In this document: one piece after another, positions 60,632 through 64,000 of the stretch
How positions within the stretch are numbered: position 1 is the first letter of the stretch
How the letters are laid out: the number at the start of each line of letters is the position of its first letter
From: Leucobacter aridicollis
GTDB lineage: Bacteria; Actinomycetota; Actinomycetes; Actinomycetales; Microbacteriaceae
Assembly: GCF_013409595.1 (NCBI RefSeq)
Contig: NZ_JACCBD010000001.1
Span: forward strand, 2,170,001-2,234,000
Direction: 5' to 3'
DNA: 64,000 nucleotides
Notes under the pieces: generated by a model
The model's input: only the letters and a program-made list of their open reading frames with translations
Databases searched by the model: none
Told to the model about the DNA's origin: nothing
Program-made: the position numbers and the translations under genes

Positions 60632-61009
60632 CTAGGTAGCCTCGTCGTCGAAGCGGACGGAGACGGCGCCCTCGGCGCTGATCCCCTGGCGGGCGCGGCG
60701 GGCGGCCGCGAGCTCGTCGAGGCGTTCGCGTCGTTCGGCCTGCCGCGCCTCTCGCTCGTCCTCGACGAGGGCATCGCGGATGATCCTGCGCGGGTCGTAC
60801 TGGCGCGGATCGAGCTGCTTCCAGTCGACGTCGTCGAACTCGGGGCCCATCTCGTCCTTCAGCCTGTCTTTCGCGCCGTCGGCGGCGCGCTTCACTGAGC
60901 GCACGAAATCGCTGAATTTCTTCGCGTATTCGGGCAGCCGAGTCGGGCCAATCACGAACAGCGCGATCACCAAAATGATGAGGATCTTCGAAAAGCTCAG
61001 GCTGTCCAT
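60632..61009 (-). CDS. tatB: twin-arginine translocase subunit TatB
   Basis: A 125-residue component of the Tat protein export machinery. The N-terminal transmembrane helix SFSKILIILVIALFVIG ends in the hinge GPTRLPEYAKK, followed by the amphipathic helix and a long charged cytoplasmic tail (YDPRRIIRDALVEDEREARQ), longer than TatA, which favours TatB. The ATG at 61009 follows TACGAT by six bases. The neighbourhood (O-methyltransferase, TatB, Mrp, MgtE/CBS) resembles M. tuberculosis Rv1220c-Rv1232c, but sigE, rseA and htrA are missing between. Confidence 0.85.
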   Translation of the reverse strand: MDSLSFSKILIILVIALFVIGPTRLPEYAKKFSDFVRSVKRAADGAKDRLKDEMGPEFDDVDWKQLDPRQYDPRRIIRDALVEDEREARQAERRERLDELAAARRARQGISAEGAVSVRFDDEAT

Positions 61010-61015
61010 TCACTC

Positions 61016-61021
61016 ATCGTA
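61016..61021 (-). promoter_or_regulatory. putative -10 element, leaderless start of tatB
   Basis: TACGAT on the minus strand, six bases before the ATG at 61009. Confidence 0.5.
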
Positions 61022-61178
61022 GCGAGTAGGCGGCGGCAATCTCGACTTGCCAGCCGTGTGCCCGTGCCGAGCCAGAGTTCTCACAGGCGGAACACGGGCG
61101 AGAACGGCGAGCCAGCGGCGAAATCTCACTCGGCAGCCCTATCCTGAACAGGCAGAACGACGGAGGACAGAGGAACAC

Positions 61179-61811
61179 GTGAGCAAGCTCGAGCGCAACT
61201 GGCAGTACACGGAGCAGTATCCCAGTGAGACTGACACGCTCGTGCGTGCCCGGCGGGTGTCGCTCGAGCTCGGCATCGAGCCGGTATCACGCGCGGTGTC
61301 GGCCGAACTCTCGGCCCTCGCGGTACTCTCGGGCGCCCGGGCGATCTGCGAGATCGGCACCGGTGTGGGAGTCAGCGGGCTGTCGCTGCTGCGGCATCGG
61401 CCAGACGCGATCCTCACCTCGATTGAGATTGAGCCTGAGCACCTGCGCGAGGCCCGCGCGCTCTTCACCGAGGCAGGCATTCCCGCGTCTCGCGCCCGGC
61501 TCGTCGAGGGAGACGCGCGCCACGTGATGCCGCGACTGAATCTCGCCGCCTACGACATCGTGCTGCTCGATGCGGAGCAGTCGCAGCTCCTCGAGTACTT
61601 CGAGCACGCGCTCGGCATCGTGCGTCCCGGCGGCGCTATCGTGGTGCCCTCGGCGCTCGCGCACGGCCGCGTCGCCGACCCCGCAGCGCGGGACGAGTCC
61701 ACCCAGGCCCTCCGCGACCTGCTGGCAGTCGTGGCGGAGTCGGACGCGATTGCGTCCTCGCTCGCCCCGACCGGCGACGGACTGCTGACAGTCGTGCGGC
61801 TCGACGGCTAA
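61179..61811 (+). CDS. class I SAM-dependent O-methyltransferase
   Basis: A 210-residue methyltransferase of the catechol-type family. The SAM-binding core has ICEIGTGVGVSGLSLLRHRP, TSIEIEPEHLREARALF, LVEGDARHVMPRL and YDIVLLDAE, where the Asp is a metal-ligand candidate. LGIVRPGGAIVVPSALAHGR is strand 5. The substrate is not known. The GTG at 61179 has AGAGGAAC just upstream. Divergent from tatB across 169 bp. Its position fits the gene next to sigE in mycobacteria (Rv1220c-like). Confidence 0.83.
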   Translation: MSKLERNWQYTEQYPSETDTLVRARRVSLELGIEPVSRAVSAELSALAVLSGARAICEIGTGVGVSGLSLLRHRPDAILTSIEIEPEHLREARALFTEAGIPASRARLVEGDARHVMPRLNLAAYDIVLLDAEQSQLLEYFEHALGIVRPGGAIVVPSALAHGRVADPAARDESTQALRDLLAVVAESDAIASSLAPTGDGLLTVVRLDG

Positions 61812-62112
61812 CCCCACTGCTCCCCCGCTGTGAACCCTGGCGCCGCCGCGATCCAGGGCGCTGAACAGCTGTGGCTACTGGGGCCTCGGACGCTGCGGGC
61901 TGCGGTTCCTAAGTATCCGCAGCGCTTGAGCTCCTTGGCCTGGGGCTTGGGTCTGGCCCCGGCCGTCGGCCCCAAGCCATGAGATCTGCAGCAGATATGC
62001 AATCTCTTCGGGATCGGGACATACGACCTGCAGATCCCGGGGCTATTGACGAAGTGGCTGGAGACCGGGTGCGCAGGGCAGGCGCCCGAACCTGACGCTC
62101 GCGGAACAAAAA
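61812..62112. other. gene-free structured gap between O-methyltransferase and DUF3117
   Basis: No coding frame here looks real. It holds an 8-bp stem (61944-61951 with 61971-61978) with a GC-rich loop, possibly the terminator of the methyltransferase gene, and a perfect 9-bp inverted repeat GATCTGCAG/CTGCAGATC (61983-61991 with 62028-62036). Part of it (61981-62030) is less GC-rich than its surroundings. Confidence 0.5.
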
Positions 62113-62136
62113 ATGAGGGCCCCGAGGGGCCCTCAT
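62113..62136 (-). terminator. intrinsic terminator of the DUF3117 gene
   Basis: 10-bp stem (62113-62122 with 62127-62136), CGAG loop, followed on the minus strand by a T-run (TTTTTTG with the stem's last base). Confidence 0.9.
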
Positions 62137-62156
62137 CCTGCATGTGTGGACGGCGC

Positions 62157-62327
62157 TTAGTCGCCGAGCACTCCTGCAAGCACATCGCGAAGCTCGGCGG
62201 CCTCTTCGTCATTGACTGACACCACCAGACGGCCACCGCCTTCAAGGGGAACACGCACCACGATGACGCGGCTCTCGCGTACCGCTTCCATGGGCCCGTC
62301 TCCGGTCCTTGGTTTCATTGCCGCCAT
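62157..62327 (-). CDS. DUF3117 family small protein
   Basis: A 56-residue conserved actinobacterial protein, function unknown. It reads MAAMKPRTGDGPMEAVRESR, then IVVRVPLEGGGRLVVSVND and EEAAELRDVLAGVLGD: a beta-strand pair followed by a helix. The ATG at 62327 has GGAGG seven bases upstream; the longer in-frame extension lies in the leader. A GATAAT (62361-62366, minus strand) may be its -10. Monocistronic, with a strong terminator. Confidence 0.9.
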   Translation of the reverse strand: MAAMKPRTGDGPMEAVRESRVIVVRVPLEGGGRLVVSVNDEEAAELRDVLAGVLGD

Positions 62328-62633
62328 GACGCCTCCTCGCATGTTTGGTCTTTCCCTTCTATTATCTCCTGCGAAGCCGGGTCGCGGAAATCCTTTGAGG
62401 CTTTTATGCAAAGGAGTGTCACAATACGACTGTGGAATGCGTACAATATTGGACCCATTGTCACCAACGACCCATCAGCTTGCGTAAGTGCTGTGCTGCC
62501 GGACCTCGTCAGGAGTGATGCCGCTCGAGAACGGCGACCCGCCACCCTCCGCGATTCAATTTTTCCTCGCAGTGTCAATTTCCCCGAATATTTGGCATCG
62601 GAAGGAAAGTTTGGGCGGGGTGGGAAGGCGAGA
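62328..62633. other. AT-richer gap upstream of DUF3117, no supported gene
   Basis: About 306 bases distinctly richer in A and T than the rest of the window. It contains GATAAT (minus), a CCTTTG/CAAAGG inverted pair (62392-62397 with 62409-62414) and TACAAT (62444-62449, plus). A 90-codon open frame starting at 62406 has no family features and I do not accept it. Confidence 0.45.
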
Positions 62634-62661
62634 GGCCCCGGAGCGAACTCGCTCCGGGGCC
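62634..62661 (-). terminator. terminator of the citrate synthase gene
   Basis: 12-bp GC stem (62634-62645 with 62650-62661), four-base loop, 13 bases after the stop. Confidence 0.85.
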
Positions 62662-62674
62662 CCCGTCGTATCGG

Positions 62675-63967
62675 CTAGCGGCCGAGGTGACGCTCGGGTG
62701 AGCCCAAGTACAGCTGCTGCGGGCGGCCGATCTTCGTCTGCGGGTCCAGGCGTGCTTCGCGCCACTGGGCGATCCAGCCGGGCAGGCGCCCGATCGCGAA
62801 CAGCACGGTGAACATCCTCGTCGGGAAGCCCATCGCCTTGTAGATCACGCCGGTGTAGAAGTCGACGTTCGGGTAGAGCTTGCGCTCCTTGAAGTAGTCG
62901 TCCTCAAGCGCGATCTGCTCGAGCTCCTGCGCGAGTGCGAGCAGCGGATCGTTCACGCCGAGCTCCTCGAGCACCTTCGCGGCCGAGTCCTTCACGATGC
63001 GCGCACGCGGGTCGTAGTTCTTGTAGACGCGGTGCCCGAAGCCCATGAGCTTCACGCCGTCTTCCTTGTTCTTGACCTTCTCGACGAACGTCTTCACGCT
63101 CTGCCCCGAGTCTCGGATCTGCGCGAGCATATCGAGGACGGCCTCGTTCGCGCCACCGTGGAGCGGGCCGGAGAGCGCGTTGATACCCGCGGAGACAGAG
63201 GAGAACATGTTCGCCCCGGTCGAGCCGACGAGGCGGACCGTCGAAGTGGATGCGTTCTGCTCGTGATCGGCGTGCAGGATGAGCAGCTTGTCGAGGGCGT
63301 CGACGAGCACGGGATTCATTTCGTACGACTCGGCCTTATTGCCGAAGTTGAGACGCAGGAAGTTCTCGACGAAGCTCAGCTCGTTCTTGGGGTACAGGAA
63401 GGCCTGTCCGATCGACTTCTTGTGCGAGTACGCGGCAAGCACGGGCAGCTTCGCGAGCAGGCGAATCGTGTTGACCTCGACGAACTCGGGCACCGCGGTA
63501 TCAAGCGAGTCCTCGTAGTAGGTCGACATCGTCTGGAGGCCACCCGAGAGCATCGCCATCGGGTGTGCGGTGTGCGGCACGGCCTCAAAGTAGTAACGCA
63601 TATCTTCATGCAGCAGGGTGTGGTGGCGAATCTCGCTGTCGAAGCGTGCGAGTTCGTCGGCGCTGGGGAGCACCCCGTAGATCAGGAGGTAGGCGACCTC
63701 AAGGAAGGTCGAGGCCTGCGCGAGCTCGTCGATCGGGTATCCGCGGTAGCGAAGGATCCCTGCCTCGCCATCGATATACGTGATCTCGGACTTCGTGGAG
63801 GCGGTGTTCACAAACCCGTAGTCAAGCGCGGTGTATCCGCTCTGCTTGGTCAGCGTGCTGACGTCAATTGCGTCTGGCCCGTCTACTGACTTCACAATCG
63901 GGAGCTCGGCGGTTCCTCCAGGAAAGCTCAGCTTGGCGGTGGCCTGAGCCGCAGGTGTTTCAGTCAC
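62675..63967 (-). CDS. gltA: citrate synthase
   Basis: Condenses acetyl-CoA and oxaloacetate to citrate in the TCA cycle. A 430-residue type II (hexameric) form with an N-terminal beta domain (AKLSFPGGTAELPIVKSVDG). Catalytic and binding residues: ILHADHEQNASTSTVR (His), GPLHGGANEAVL, MGFGHRVYKNYDPRA (His) and LYPNVDFYTGVIY (Asp). The GTG at 63967 has GAGGAG at good spacing; ten more upstream codons are in frame but lack a site. Complete within the window. Monocistronic with its own terminator. Confidence 0.95.
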   Translation of the reverse strand: MTETPAAQATAKLSFPGGTAELPIVKSVDGPDAIDVSTLTKQSGYTALDYGFVNTASTKSEITYIDGEAGILRYRGYPIDELAQASTFLEVAYLLIYGVLPSADELARFDSEIRHHTLLHEDMRYYFEAVPHTAHPMAMLSGGLQTMSTYYEDSLDTAVPEFVEVNTIRLLAKLPVLAAYSHKKSIGQAFLYPKNELSFVENFLRLNFGNKAESYEMNPVLVDALDKLLILHADHEQNASTSTVRLVGSTGANMFSSVSAGINALSGPLHGGANEAVLDMLAQIRDSGQSVKTFVEKVKNKEDGVKLMGFGHRVYKNYDPRARIVKDSAAKVLEELGVNDPLLALAQELEQIALEDDYFKERKLYPNVDFYTGVIYKAMGFPTRMFTVLFAIGRLPGWIAQWREARLDPQTKIGRPQQLYLGSPERHLGR

Positions 63968-64000
63968 GTCATCTCCTCGTGAGGTCCGTTTGAGCACGCC

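Noticed and set aside
62406..62678. 90-codon frame in the AT-rich gap
   Set aside because: It overlaps the citrate synthase terminator, has no Shine-Dalgarno and no family features.

Overview
This is a 64 kb, gene-dense, high-GC window. It is most likely from the chromosome of an actinobacterium of the Microbacteriaceae type (Leucobacter-like). That is inference from gene content: UPF0182, a DUF2342-type metalloprotease, AdnA/AdnB, DUF3107, DUF3117, a DUF5701-like protein, a TatB/Mrp/MgtE-CBS/DUF1003 block, an IAATG-type sorting signal and frequent GTG starts. I see no transposase, integrase, phage gene or CRISPR array, so it reads as core chromosome with some variable surface and transport genes.

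Layout. 1-9084: an ABC exporter pair (ATPase and permease, cut at the left edge) and a cell-wall polymer region (a CDP-glycerol glycerophosphotransferase-like enzyme, a family 2 glycosyltransferase, a tandem-fused double glycerophosphotransferase-like protein), with an M23 peptidase and a DUF305/DUF6153 pair between. 9155-12928: an HtrA-type protease and a cell-wall-anchored thioester-domain-like surface protein split by an in-frame stop. 13067-13528: two identical initiator tRNAs, each with its own terminator. 13550-19302: a DUF5701-like protein, a TauE/SafE permease, and a gamma-glutamyltransferase/FCD-regulator operon divergent from a POT peptide transporter, with a FadR-like operator between. 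19811-36300: UPF0182, metalloprotease, a cyclodehydratase-like protein, UvrD2-like helicase, NudC, a degenerate kinase-fold protein and AdnB/AdnA, in an order recalling the Mycobacterium tuberculosis Rv3193c-Rv3202c region. 36400-39639: penicillin-acylase-type amidase and DUF3107.

39903-45227 is an Azt-type zinc uptake locus (AztA, AztB, AztC and two AztD-like lipoproteins) around a Zur-type palindrome. 45302-50009 carries CoaBC, an NRDE protein, RlmC and a MiaE-like ferritin-fold protein. 50207-56829 holds a DEAD-box helicase, an alpha/beta hydrolase, a PHP phosphoesterase, an SDR, an Xaa-Pro aminopeptidase and a flavodoxin-fold reductase. 56920-61811 holds a stress protein, MgtE-N/CBS, DUF1003, Mrp, TatB and an O-methyltransferase. 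The right end has DUF3117 and citrate synthase.

Two features recur. Many genes without a Shine-Dalgarno have a TANNNT hexamer ending 6-7 nt before the start codon, the actinobacterial leaderless arrangement, and this was used to choose starts. Gaps between transcription units are often filled by short degenerate tandem repeats or strong hairpins, and hexanucleotide microsatellites occur inside and between genes.
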